NCBI RefSeq assembly: GCF_034929435.1
Contig: NZ_JAYFUM010000012.1
Span: forward strand, 93,842-157,841
Direction of reading: 5' to 3'
Length of the DNA stretch: 64,000 nucleotides
From: Arcicella rigui
GTDB lineage: Bacteria; Bacteroidota; Bacteroidia; Cytophagales; Spirosomataceae
Shown here: positions 16,966 through 25,692 of the stretch, piece after piece
Layout: every line of letters starts with the position of its first letter
How positions within the stretch are numbered: position 1 is the stretch's first letter
Made by a program: the position numbers and the translations under genes
The notes under the pieces: model-generated
Database searches by the model: none
What the model was told of the DNA's origin: nothing
What the model saw: only the letters and a program-made list of their open reading frames with translations

Positions 16966-18807
16966 ATGAATGAAAGTACTTTATTTATAAACTTGAATAG
17001 TCCTTTACTTGATGTTTTTGATGAGTGTGTATTTGCAATCAATCATAATTTTGAGTTTTTGGGTTTCAATAAAGCCTTTGCTGAACAGTATAAAACCTTC
17101 TTTGGATGTTATCCGACACTTTTCAAAAAAGGAATGGGAGCTGGGGATTTTTTTATAGGAGAAAAAGTAAGAGCAGCTTATCAAAAGGCATTTTTGGGTG
17201 AGCCTTTCGAGATGACTGAAACGATTAATAAGAAATCAATCTCTATTTTCTTTAAACCAGTACTCAATGAAAAGTCGGAGGTTGATTTTGTAATTATTTA
17301 CACAAAAAGTGCTGAGGCTAAACCTCGCTTATCTGAAACTGTTTCTGTCAACGAACAGCGTTATCAATACATGATTGATAATTTTAATGAAGTAATGTTT
17401 CAGACTGATTTAGAAGGTAATTGGATTTTTTTGAATAAGGCCTGGACGAATATTCTTGAGTATTCTATCGAGGAATCAATCGGGAAAAATTATACTTCGT
17501 TTATCCACCCTGATGATATTGCTCCAGTTTTGTCTTCTTTTGATCCTGTAATGAAAGGGGAAAAAGAAAACCTTATTTCAACGGTACGTTATATTTCAAA
17601 ATCAGGTAAAATCAAATGGCTAAAAGTACTTTCAAATTTGATATACAATGACCAAAAAGAAGTTATAGGGATTTCTGGTACAATGACTGATGTTAGTATC
17701 GAAAAAGAAAAGACAAACATCAACAATTTACTCTCGCAAAACATCAAAGATTTAGTATGTATTCATAATATGGATGGAACGTATTTGTATGTTTCTCCTT
17801 CTATTGAAGACCTAACAGGTTTTAAACCAGAGGAATTGCTGGGTAAAAGTCCTTATGAATTTTTTCATCCAGAGGATATTGAATATATTAATAATGATCA
17901 TGAAGAAGTTATTAAACAAAAAACATCAGTACATTACCTTACTTATCGCTTCAAAAAAAAATGTGGTGACTATGTGTGGGTAGAATCAAATACAAAAGTA
18001 TTTTATGATGACTTTAATTTAGAAAATAGACTGATTACTTCTACAAGAGAAATCCAAGAACGAAAATTGGCTGAGGAAGGATTAATGAAAGCCTTGCACC
18101 GAGAACGAGAACTGAACGAACTAAAGTCAAGATTTGTATCAATGACTACCCATGAGTTAAAAACTCCTCTTTCAGTTATTTCGTCGTCTGCGGAAATTAT
18201 TGAAGTATATACCCAACAGATAGATAATCCGAGAATAAAAAACATATCAAAGCAACTTGACAATATTTATTCTGAGATTATAAGAATCACCAAATTAATC
18301 AATGATACCTTGTTGTTGGGTAAAATTGAAATGGGTTCTCGTGAAATAAAAAAAGTAGAAATCAATTTATTGCATTTGGTGCAGTACATCATCGAGCGTC
18401 AGAACAGACAGCAAAAGGATAATCGTGTGATTGAATTTGAAAAGTATGGAATTGAAAGGAACATACAAGGTGATACGTTACATTTTGAACATATTTTGGA
18501 CAATCTTATTTCAAATGCTTTTAAATATTCACAAAATAGACCAAACCCTAAATTGATACTTACTTTTAATGAAAGTGATTTTCAAGTAGTGGTTATTGAT
18601 AGCGGTATAGGTATTCCGCTAAATCAGCAAAAAATGATTTGTACTTCATTTTTTAGAGGTCATAATGTTGGAAACATCAAAGGCAGTGGCTTGGGCTTAT
18701 TTTTAGTAAATAACCTTGTGAAAATCTATCAAGGTGAAATCAGTTTTGAAAGTGCTGAAGACCATGGTACAACTTTCAGATTGAGAATTCCTTATGAGAT
18801 TAAATAA
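16966..18807 (+). CDS. PAS-domain histidine kinase, paralog 1 of 3
   Basis: A 613-residue soluble hybrid-free sensor kinase with no membrane segment. It has an N-terminal PAS-like domain (about 10-110) and two further PAS domains (about 125-245 and 250-370; FLNKAWTNILEYSIEES, YVSPSIEDLTGFKPEEL). A HisKA domain follows with phospho-acceptor His396 in TTHELKTPL. The ATPase domain has an N box DNLISNAFKYS, a G1 box DSGIGIP and a G2 box GSGLGLFLVNN. It is the first of three tandem, co-oriented paralogs. The partner regulator is not encoded next to it, except the divergent LuxR-type gene at 15278. Confidence 0.92.
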   Translation: MNESTLFINLNSPLLDVFDECVFAINHNFEFLGFNKAFAEQYKTFFGCYPTLFKKGMGAGDFFIGEKVRAAYQKAFLGEPFEMTETINKKSISIFFKPVLNEKSEVDFVIIYTKSAEAKPRLSETVSVNEQRYQYMIDNFNEVMFQTDLEGNWIFLNKAWTNILEYSIEESIGKNYTSFIHPDDIAPVLSSFDPVMKGEKENLISTVRYISKSGKIKWLKVLSNLIYNDQKEVIGISGTMTDVSIEKEKTNINNLLSQNIKDLVCIHNMDGTYLYVSPSIEDLTGFKPEELLGKSPYEFFHPEDIEYINNDHEEVIKQKTSVHYLTYRFKKKCGDYVWVESNTKVFYDDFNLENRLITSTREIQERKLAEEGLMKALHRERELNELKSRFVSMTTHELKTPLSVISSSAEIIEVYTQQIDNPRIKNISKQLDNIYSEIIRITKLINDTLLLGKIEMGSREIKKVEINLLHLVQYIIERQNRQQKDNRVIEFEKYGIERNIQGDTLHFEHILDNLISNAFKYSQNRPNPKLILTFNESDFQVVVIDSGIGIPLNQQKMICTSFFRGHNVGNIKGSGLGLFLVNNLVKIYQGEISFESAEDHGTTFRLRIPYEIK

Positions 18808-19040
18808 TTAAAAACACTCTTATATACACTTTCTTGTATTTTAAACATATAAAACATATTTATTTTGAGAGATATTTGTAAAAAAGATGATAAATGTCAT
18901 TATATGTGACGACAATATAGCTGAATTTTGAATACTCACAAACTTGACATTTTATACAGATATTTTCACTTCAGATTAAATAAAGTTTTTTATTTATTTG
19001 AATTGTTTACCTAATACTTAGAGAAATAATTACTTGGACA

Positions 19041-20855
19041 ATGGATTTTAATAAATTGATGCTTGATGCCGTAGAGGAAAGTACCTGTATAATCAATAGG
19101 GATACCATGTTTGTTGCTTTCAATACTGCGTATGAAAATTTTTTCTTTAAGATTTATGGTACTTATCCAGTGTTAGGGGAGAAACGTCTGGTTGCTTTGG
19201 AGACTGATTTTGATTTCTTTACAAAAGAATGTATCGAAAGAGTATTTAAAGGAGAAAGCTTTAAAGCCAATCAAATGGTAAATGAGATTTACTGGGAGTT
19301 TTCTTTTACACCCATTTTTGATGGTAATAATAAAGTGGAGTTTTTGATGCTTATTATCAAAGAAACGACTCAAACCAATAAATTAATAAAAGCAGTAACT
19401 GCCCAGAAAGAGGAATATCAGTACGTTGTGGAAAATATGCGTGACGTACTTTTCCAAACGGATACTAAGGGAAATTGGATTTTCCTAAATAAAGCGTGGA
19501 ATGAAATTTTTCAATTTACGGTCGAAGAATCATTAGGTCGTCCATTTTTTGAATACCTTCATCCAGACGATGTTGCCAAAAATGCCCTTCTTTTCGAGCC
19601 ACTCATCAAGCGTGAAAAAACATATTGTCGTCATGCTATCAGATATATTGATAAAGCTGGGAAAATTAAATGGATGCAAGTATTTGCTACGCTTTTACTC
19701 AATGAAAATGATGAAATCATTGGTACAACCGGAACACTCCGAGACACCACCAATGAAAAAATGAATGCCCACTTTAGCGAATTACTTTCAAGTAATGTAA
19801 AAGACCTTATTGTAATCTATAATTTACAGGGTAATATTCTTTATGCCTCTCCTTCCTGTAATGAAATGCTGGGTTATACTCAAAATGAAATGATAGGTAG
19901 AAGTGCTTATGATTTTTTCTACCCTGATGACATCGACTTTATTCAGAAAAGACATCGAATGATTTTGGAGAACGAATTGTTGGATTCTACCATTGATTAC
20001 CGTCTTGTGAAAAAGAATGGCGATTACCTTTGGGTTGAAACTACCTACAAAGTATTTTTTGATGATTATGAGATAGAAGATAGGGTTATTAGTGTAAGCC
20101 GAGACATTACAGAGAAGAAATTAGTAGAAGAAAGTATGTTGAAAGCTCTTCAAAAAGAAAAAGAGCTGAATGAAATGAAAACCAGATTTGTGGCAATGAC
20201 GGCTCATGAATTTAAAACGCCACTTTCTACCATTTCTTCTTCGGCAGAGATTATAGAAATGTATGTAGAGCAAATTGAAGATAGCCGAAACGAAAAAATT
20301 GTAAAACAGCTAACAAATATTCACTCTGAAATCGTCAGAATTACCAATTTAATGAATGAAACGCTTTTTCTTGGAAAAATTGAATCTGAAAATACCGAAG
20401 TACATAGGGCAGAATTGGATTTGGTTTCTTTGATTCGCTATATCATGGAACGCCAAAACAGACATCAACGAGACGGACGTACTTTAGAGTTTGAAATCAT
20501 CGGTCAAGAAAGAAAAATACTTGCTGATGCCCAACATCTTGAGCATATCATTGATAATTTAGTTTCTAACGCTTTTAAATATTCGCAAAAACGTGATTCA
20601 CCGAAGTTAATACTCTTTTTCAATGAACACGATTATCAAATCTATGTGATTGATTACGGCATTGGCATTCCTGTAAGTCAGCAAAAGAAAGTATATTCTT
20701 CGTTTTTTAGAGGAAGCAATGTTGGCTCTATCAAAGGAACAGGTTTGGGTTTATTAATTGTACATAATTTAGTTCAAATTAACGGAGGCGAAATCACTTT
20801 TGAAAGTACCGAAAATATGGGTACGACTTTTAAATTGAAATTTCCTTACGCTTGA
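19041..20855 (+). CDS. PAS-domain histidine kinase, paralog 2 of 3
   Basis: A 604-residue cytoplasmic sensor kinase with the same layout as its neighbours. Three PAS-type domains (about 5-105, 120-235, 245-360) are followed by HisKA with His389 in TAHEFKTPLSTI, then the ATPase domain with DNLVSNAFKYS, DYGIGIP and GTGLGLLIVHN. The divergent N-terminal PAS (ESTCIINRDTMFVAFNTAY) suggests a different input from paralogs 1 and 3, while the kinase core is closely similar to paralog 3. A 233-bp gap precedes it, so it may be transcribed separately. Confidence 0.92.
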   Translation: MDFNKLMLDAVEESTCIINRDTMFVAFNTAYENFFFKIYGTYPVLGEKRLVALETDFDFFTKECIERVFKGESFKANQMVNEIYWEFSFTPIFDGNNKVEFLMLIIKETTQTNKLIKAVTAQKEEYQYVVENMRDVLFQTDTKGNWIFLNKAWNEIFQFTVEESLGRPFFEYLHPDDVAKNALLFEPLIKREKTYCRHAIRYIDKAGKIKWMQVFATLLLNENDEIIGTTGTLRDTTNEKMNAHFSELLSSNVKDLIVIYNLQGNILYASPSCNEMLGYTQNEMIGRSAYDFFYPDDIDFIQKRHRMILENELLDSTIDYRLVKKNGDYLWVETTYKVFFDDYEIEDRVISVSRDITEKKLVEESMLKALQKEKELNEMKTRFVAMTAHEFKTPLSTISSSAEIIEMYVEQIEDSRNEKIVKQLTNIHSEIVRITNLMNETLFLGKIESENTEVHRAELDLVSLIRYIMERQNRHQRDGRTLEFEIIGQERKILADAQHLEHIIDNLVSNAFKYSQKRDSPKLILFFNEHDYQIYVIDYGIGIPVSQQKKVYSSFFRGSNVGSIKGTGLGLLIVHNLVQINGGEITFESTENMGTTFKLKFPYA

Positions 20856-20945
20856 TTTACAATATTTTGTTAGTTAATTTAAGATTATTTGTAGTATAGT
20901 TCTTCTAAAAAATAGTTTTTGAAAAAAGTAAATTATAGGCTTTCT

Positions 20946-20973
20946 ATTAGAAAAATCATGATTTTTTTCTAAT
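20946..20973. other. AT-rich dyad upstream of kinase 3
   Basis: ATTAGAAAAA and TTTTTTTCTAAT flank TCATGA, so the whole is almost self-complementary. It ends 27 nt before the ATG at 21000. It could be an operator or a weak terminator for kinase 2. Confidence 0.4.
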
Positions 20974-20999
20974 CTTTGGTATTCCAAAAACTAAAATTT

Positions 21000-22841
21000 A
21001 TGCAAGTAAGTACAAGTACATGGTCGAATAGTTTTTATCCTCAAATTTTAGATTTAATCCACGACGCTGTACATGTAGTTGATACAGACTATCGTTTTGT
21101 GGGTTTCAATCAAGCTTTCTTCGGTTTTTATCATACTCTATTTAATGAACCTCCCCAAATCGGTGAGCGTGGAAAACAATTATCTGATGAGCTTTACCGT
21201 GAAATTGTGAGCGAGTCATATTCAAGAGGATTTCGAGGTGAACAATTTCTGATTTCACACAGTATAAACAACCTTTATTTAGATTTTTCAGTTACTCCAA
21301 ATTTCAATGCCAATAAAGAGGTTGACTATCTCATTGTTTGCAGTCGTGAAACTACACAAACCAATCTTTTACTCCAACAAGTAACCAGTCAAGAACGAAA
21401 ATACCAGCATTTAGTTGAAAGTATGAATGACATCATCTATCAAGCAGATAGAGAAGGACGATTTACTTTTTTGAATAAAGCTTGGGAAGATATTTTGGGC
21501 TATACTGTGGAAGAAAGTTTGGGAAAAGACTTCAAGAATTTTACCATTCCAGAAGATTACGAAAATACCAGAATTGCTTTTGGCCCTTTGTTTCAAAAGA
21601 AAATAGAATCCTGTCGTGAAGAGATTAGATACGTCGATAAAAATGGCAATATAAAATGGTTGATTGCTCATGCAAAATTGCTTTTGAATGAAAATGGCAA
21701 GATCTTAGGAACAACAGGCACGCTTAAAGACATTACTGGCGAAAAAGCGAATGCCCATCTCAATGAATTATTATTGGATAATGTTCGAGATATTATTACG
21801 CTCAATAATATGGAAGGAAAATGTATTTACATTTCTCCGTCCGTAGAGGCACTTACTGGCTATAAACCCAAAGAAATTATTGGGCAATATATACGTAATT
21901 TTTATCATCCCGACGACCTTATCCGTTTAGAAAAAGAAGGTAAACTTTTACGCCAAGACCCCGACCCAAACTCTTCTTACGAATTTAGATTTAAGAAAAA
22001 AAACGGAGAATATACTTGGTTGGAAGGCACATATAAAATCTTTTTTGATAATTATGATTTAGAAAGAAGAGTAATAAGTTCGTCCAGAGAAATTACCGAA
22101 CGCAAATTGGCGGAGGAAGGACTCATGAAAGCTCTCCAAAAAGAAAGAGAACTCAACGAGCTGAAAACCAGATTTGTAGCCATGACAGCCCATGAATTCA
22201 AAACGCCACTTTCAACGATTGCTTCGGCGGCTGATATAATTGATATTTTAATTACGCAACTTCAAGATAGCCGTAAAGATATTATTACCAAACAGCTAAG
22301 TAATATTCATTCAGAAATCGTCAGAATTAATAAAATGATGAATGAAACCTTGTTCCTTGGTAAAATTGAAGCCGAAAATACACAAGTAAATCGAGATGAA
22401 ATTGACCTTGTTGATGTAATTACTTATATGGCCGACCGTCAGAATAAACATCAACAAGATGGCAGAAAACTGGAATTAATTATTGAAGGAACAAGACGCA
22501 AAGTATTTGCCGATATTCAACATTTAGAGCATATTGTTGATAATATTCTTTCAAATGCCTTTAAGTACTCTAAAGAAAAAGAAAGTCCGAAATTGATTTT
22601 AACCTTCAATGATAGCGACTATCAAATCAAAATCATTGATTTTGGTATTGGTATTCCTCAGTATCAGCAGAAAAAAGTTTATACTTCATTTTTCAGAGGA
22701 AATAATGTCGGAGGAATAAAAGGGACTGGACTCGGTTTATTGATTGTACACAATTTAGTAAAAATAAACGGCGGGGAAATTTCTTTTGAAAGTACCGAAA
22801 ACGTAGGGACTACTTTTACTATTAATTTTCCTTATTTTTAA
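21000..22841 (+). CDS. PAS-domain histidine kinase, paralog 3 of 3
   Basis: A 613-residue cytoplasmic sensor kinase. The ATG at 21000 (MQVSTSTWSNSF) is preferred over a TTG 24 bases earlier. It has an N-terminal PAS (about 15-115, LIHDAVHVVDTDYRFVGF), two more PAS domains (about 125-245 and 250-370), HisKA with His398 in TAHEFKTPLSTI, and an ATPase domain with DNILSNAFKYS, DFGIGIP and GTGLGLLIVHN. The stop codon overlaps the next start by one base (TAATG), coupling it translationally to the deacetylase-family gene. Kinase core closest to paralog 2. Confidence 0.92.
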   Translation: MQVSTSTWSNSFYPQILDLIHDAVHVVDTDYRFVGFNQAFFGFYHTLFNEPPQIGERGKQLSDELYREIVSESYSRGFRGEQFLISHSINNLYLDFSVTPNFNANKEVDYLIVCSRETTQTNLLLQQVTSQERKYQHLVESMNDIIYQADREGRFTFLNKAWEDILGYTVEESLGKDFKNFTIPEDYENTRIAFGPLFQKKIESCREEIRYVDKNGNIKWLIAHAKLLLNENGKILGTTGTLKDITGEKANAHLNELLLDNVRDIITLNNMEGKCIYISPSVEALTGYKPKEIIGQYIRNFYHPDDLIRLEKEGKLLRQDPDPNSSYEFRFKKKNGEYTWLEGTYKIFFDNYDLERRVISSSREITERKLAEEGLMKALQKERELNELKTRFVAMTAHEFKTPLSTIASAADIIDILITQLQDSRKDIITKQLSNIHSEIVRINKMMNETLFLGKIEAENTQVNRDEIDLVDVITYMADRQNKHQQDGRKLELIIEGTRRKVFADIQHLEHIVDNILSNAFKYSKEKESPKLILTFNDSDYQIKIIDFGIGIPQYQQKKVYTSFFRGNNVGGIKGTGLGLLIVHNLVKINGGEISFESTENVGTTFTINFPYF

Positions 22842-23743
22842 TGTTAAAAATCGCTTATTCTTCCATTTATCAACATCCGTTACCAGAAGGACATCGTTTC
22901 CCGATGTTGAAGTATGAATTAATTCCCGAACAATTGCTTTATGAAGGTACTTGTAGTCCAGCGAATTTTTTCGTTCCAGAAGCAGTTGATGAAAAATGGA
23001 TTCTTCTGAGCCACGATGCAGAGTACTGGGAAGACTTAAAAAATCTTCGCCTCGACCCAAAAATGGTTCGAAAAATCGGTTTTCCTTTGTCTGAAGCATT
23101 AGTAATGCGTGAAACCATCATCACACAAGGCACAATTGATTGCTGTCATTTTGCTTTTGAAAATGGCGTAGCCATGAACGTTGCAGGCGGAACGCATCAT
23201 GCTTACTCCAATAAAGGCGAAGGATTCTGTTTGCTCAACGACGTAGCAGTGGCAGCCAATTATTTGTTAGCTCAAAAGTTAGCTCATAAAATTTTAGTCA
23301 TTGATTTAGACGTACATCAAGGCAACGGAACGGCTGAAATTTTTCAGCAAGAAAAGCGAGTCTTTACTTTTTCGATGCACGGAAAAGAAAATTACCCACT
23401 TCACAAAGAAAAATCTGATTTAGACATCGAACTCCCAACTTATACGCAAGATGAGCCGTACTTGTCTTTACTTTATGAAACACTTCCGAAATTAATCAAA
23501 AGCCAAAATCCAGATTTTTTATTTTATGTTTCTGGCGTTGATATTTTAGCAACGGATAAACTGGGTAAACTAAGTGTTTCAAAAGAAGGATGTTATCGAC
23601 GTGACGAATTTGTTTTTGAACAAGCTAAAATGAACAATTTACCGATTGTAGTAGCCATGGGTGGAGGTTACTCACCTAAAATTACAGACATCGTAGAAGC
23701 CCATTGCAATACTTTCCGCTTGGCTGAGAAAATGTATTTTTGA
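22841..23743 (+). CDS. histone deacetylase family protein
   Basis: A 300-residue metal-dependent hydrolase of the arginase/deacetylase fold, the family that includes AcuC and acetylpolyamine amidohydrolases. Visible motifs are NVAGGTHHAYSNKGEGFCLL (active-site His pair and oxyanion loop), VIDLDVHQGNGTAEIF (zinc-binding DxH), VSGVDILATDKLG (third zinc Asp) and VVAMGGGYSP. All catalytic elements are present. Its start overlaps the stop of kinase 3, so the two are made together. The substrate (acetyl-lysine, acetylated metabolite or other) is unknown. A bidirectional terminator follows. Confidence 0.9.
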   Translation: MLKIAYSSIYQHPLPEGHRFPMLKYELIPEQLLYEGTCSPANFFVPEAVDEKWILLSHDAEYWEDLKNLRLDPKMVRKIGFPLSEALVMRETIITQGTIDCCHFAFENGVAMNVAGGTHHAYSNKGEGFCLLNDVAVAANYLLAQKLAHKILVIDLDVHQGNGTAEIFQQEKRVFTFSMHGKENYPLHKEKSDLDIELPTYTQDEPYLSLLYETLPKLIKSQNPDFLFYVSGVDILATDKLGKLSVSKEGCYRRDEFVFEQAKMNNLPIVVAMGGGYSPKITDIVEAHCNTFRLAEKMYF

Positions 23744-23752
23744 TTTATAAAA

Positions 23753-23782
23753 AAAGCTTGATGATTCTGTTCATCAAGCTTT
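23753..23782. terminator. bidirectional terminator
   Basis: AAAGCTTGATGA (23753-23764) pairs with TCATCAAGCTTT (23771-23782) around TTCTGT, with A-runs on the left and Ts on the right. It separates the convergent deacetylase gene and the 23787 gene. Confidence 0.85.
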
Positions 23783-23786
23783 TCTA

Positions 23787-24197
23787 TTAAAATATCGTAA
23801 TATCTTCGTTTACTTTCTTAGCTTTTCTCTCTTTTTTCATTTTCTCGAAGGTTACTTTTTTGGGTTTTACATCCGTTTTTAAACCTTTTTGAATTTGTAA
23901 ATTATGTTCAAAAAACTCAATCGCTCTTTGTACTTTATGCTTATTGATAGTCAGAAAATAGGGTTGGCGACCATTTTTTTGAATCAATCGAGCATCTAAT
24001 TTATAAATTGTACCTTCTGGAAAATCAGAAATGATTTTAGTTGGGCAGCCAATTTTTAAATCACAAGGAATCGTTTGTCCATCAATGGTTTTTAATCTTG
24101 GTCTATTTCTTCGGGTGTCAAAATACACCTTAGCATAAATGTCCAAGAAGATTTTCTTCTCTAATTCAGGCATTTGGGAAATGAGCGAGAGTTGCAT
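23787..24197 (-). CDS. conserved small protein of unknown function
   Basis: A 136-residue soluble, basic protein. The first 100 residues look like a compact mixed domain (KIFLDIYAKVYFDTRRNRPR, QTIPCDLKIGCPTK, YKLDARLIQKNGRQPYFLTI). A Lys-rich tail (VKPKKVTFEKMKKERKAKKV) follows and could bind nucleic acid. No family is recognised. It has a good shared terminator at its 3' end and stands alone. Confidence 0.6.
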   Translation of the reverse strand: MQLSLISQMPELEKKIFLDIYAKVYFDTRRNRPRLKTIDGQTIPCDLKIGCPTKIISDFPEGTIYKLDARLIQKNGRQPYFLTINKHKVQRAIEFFEHNLQIQKGLKTDVKPKKVTFEKMKKERKAKKVNEDITIF

Positions 24198-24296
24198 TGA
24201 TGGAATTGGAATTTTGTTGTTTTTTTAAAATTAAAAACAATAATTTAATTTTTCAAGAGAAAGCTTAATTTTCCTAAGAGGAAAAGCATCACAAAA

Positions 24297-25520
24297 TTAC
24301 TTTTTACTATTGAAAAACTGAAATGTTCCTAAAGCATAACTCTGCAAGGTAGAACCATGCGTTCCGCCGATGGTTGTGTAAAGAGTTACATTTCCACCTT
24401 TTGCTTTCATTGCTGCCACAGCCGTTGTTGAATTTAGATAAAATACTTGTTGGTCGGCATCGCCGTGATACAGTTGCGTTTCGGTTTTTGGCCCCCAGTC
24501 ATATACATCATTGTCTTTTACGGCATTCAAAAAGGCAGTATCAGTACCATCATTTACCGCTTTTTTGAAACTATCTGAAAAAGCAAGATTAAAGCTTACG
24601 CTAACATCAGTATTCGTACCATTCGCTTGAATATCAGCAGCGTAAGGAGCTTTGAAGTAAGCGTCCATTGTTCTGTTGAGTCCATAAACACGATTGTAAG
24701 TTTGCACAACCCAAATATATAATTGATTATACGCCGCTATGCCATGCGTAGTTTCATTCATTAAGTACTTCATAAATGCCGTTTTGTTGTATGCTCCAGC
24801 ACCGCAAGAAGAAGCCACTAAATTAAACTCATTCGGGAATTGTTCTTCAATTTTTTTCTGTAAAGACATCGTAGCAAATCCGCCTTGGGAATACCCCGTA
24901 ATCATTAATTTTTTATTCCAATTCACTTTTTCTTGTTTAATAAATTCAGCAGAAGCCCTAATCATATCCAAGCTGGCTTGTGCCAAACTTTCACGATGTT
25001 CGTAAGGGTGAACGATGTTTTTGGAAGTACCATAGCCAATATAATCGGGGCAAGCAATGATATAGCCATTAGAAGCGAACAGCGAAGCAATTGAGTAAGA
25101 TTCGCTACCAGTACCATAATTTGAAGGAGCATCAGTATCCGAACGTATCGTACCATGTTGCTGGCTGATGAGCGGAACAGCCTCGGTAGTAGTTGGAATA
25201 AGCAAAGCCCCCGAAACTTGGACTTCAGTTCCGTCCGTATTTTTGGTTTTATAAACGATTTTGTAAGCCTTGATGTCGTACTTTACTAAACCTGTTACAA
25301 AAGCATTAACCAGTGGGTCGTTGATACCGCCCGTTAGTACTGCTGTTCGGGTTTTTAAATCGTTGATGGTATAAGAGCCAATCAGATTTGTACTTACCAA
25401 ATAAGTATTTGTGGGAGTTGGCTCGATGTTAGTACTACTTTCTTTACAGCTTGAAAGCCAAAAAGTAAAGACAAAAAAGAAAGCGTATAGTAATAGTTTT
25501 TTTTGTCGAGAATCGTTCAT
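24297..25520 (-). CDS. secreted lipase-like alpha/beta hydrolase, lipoprotein
   Basis: A 407-residue lipoprotein with FWLSSC at 20-25 (Cys25 lipidated). The alpha/beta-hydrolase fold shows QQHGTIRSD (oxyanion region), ACPDYIGYGTS, the nucleophile elbow GYSQGG with Ser211, an acid in LYHGDADQQVF, and the final His in GGTHGS. This resembles the secretory lipase family (LIP, PF03583) and related esterases. The DGTEVQVSGALLIP stretch before the core is typical. It should act outside the cytoplasmic membrane on esters; the substrate is unknown. The TonB-receptor-like gene lies divergently upstream. Confidence 0.85.
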   Translation of the reverse strand: MNDSRQKKLLLYAFFFVFTFWLSSCKESSTNIEPTPTNTYLVSTNLIGSYTINDLKTRTAVLTGGINDPLVNAFVTGLVKYDIKAYKIVYKTKNTDGTEVQVSGALLIPTTTEAVPLISQQHGTIRSDTDAPSNYGTGSESYSIASLFASNGYIIACPDYIGYGTSKNIVHPYEHRESLAQASLDMIRASAEFIKQEKVNWNKKLMITGYSQGGFATMSLQKKIEEQFPNEFNLVASSCGAGAYNKTAFMKYLMNETTHGIAAYNQLYIWVVQTYNRVYGLNRTMDAYFKAPYAADIQANGTNTDVSVSFNLAFSDSFKKAVNDGTDTAFLNAVKDNDVYDWGPKTETQLYHGDADQQVFYLNSTTAVAAMKAKGGNVTLYTTIGGTHGSTLQSYALGTFQFFNSKK

Positions 25521-25594
25521 GTGAGTTTATTTTAATTTTTTTATTAACGTTAAAAAACCTTAAAGCGTATCAAATTTATGATATTACAGAGATA

Positions 25595-25622
25595 AGTCGC
25601 ACAATAATTCCGAATTGTCGCA
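25595..25622. promoter_or_regulatory. direct repeat GTCGCA with 21-bp period
   Basis: AGTCGCA at 25595 and TGTCGCA at 25616 are spaced exactly 21 bp apart between the divergent lipase and outer-membrane barrel genes. The spacing resembles LytTR-type regulator sites; no LytTR protein is encoded in the window. Confidence 0.3.
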
Positions 25623-25692
25623 TAGTTCCCTATATCTATACGGAATAAGCGAATTTTGAGTTAATACTCAAGATATAAACCTTTACTCATTT

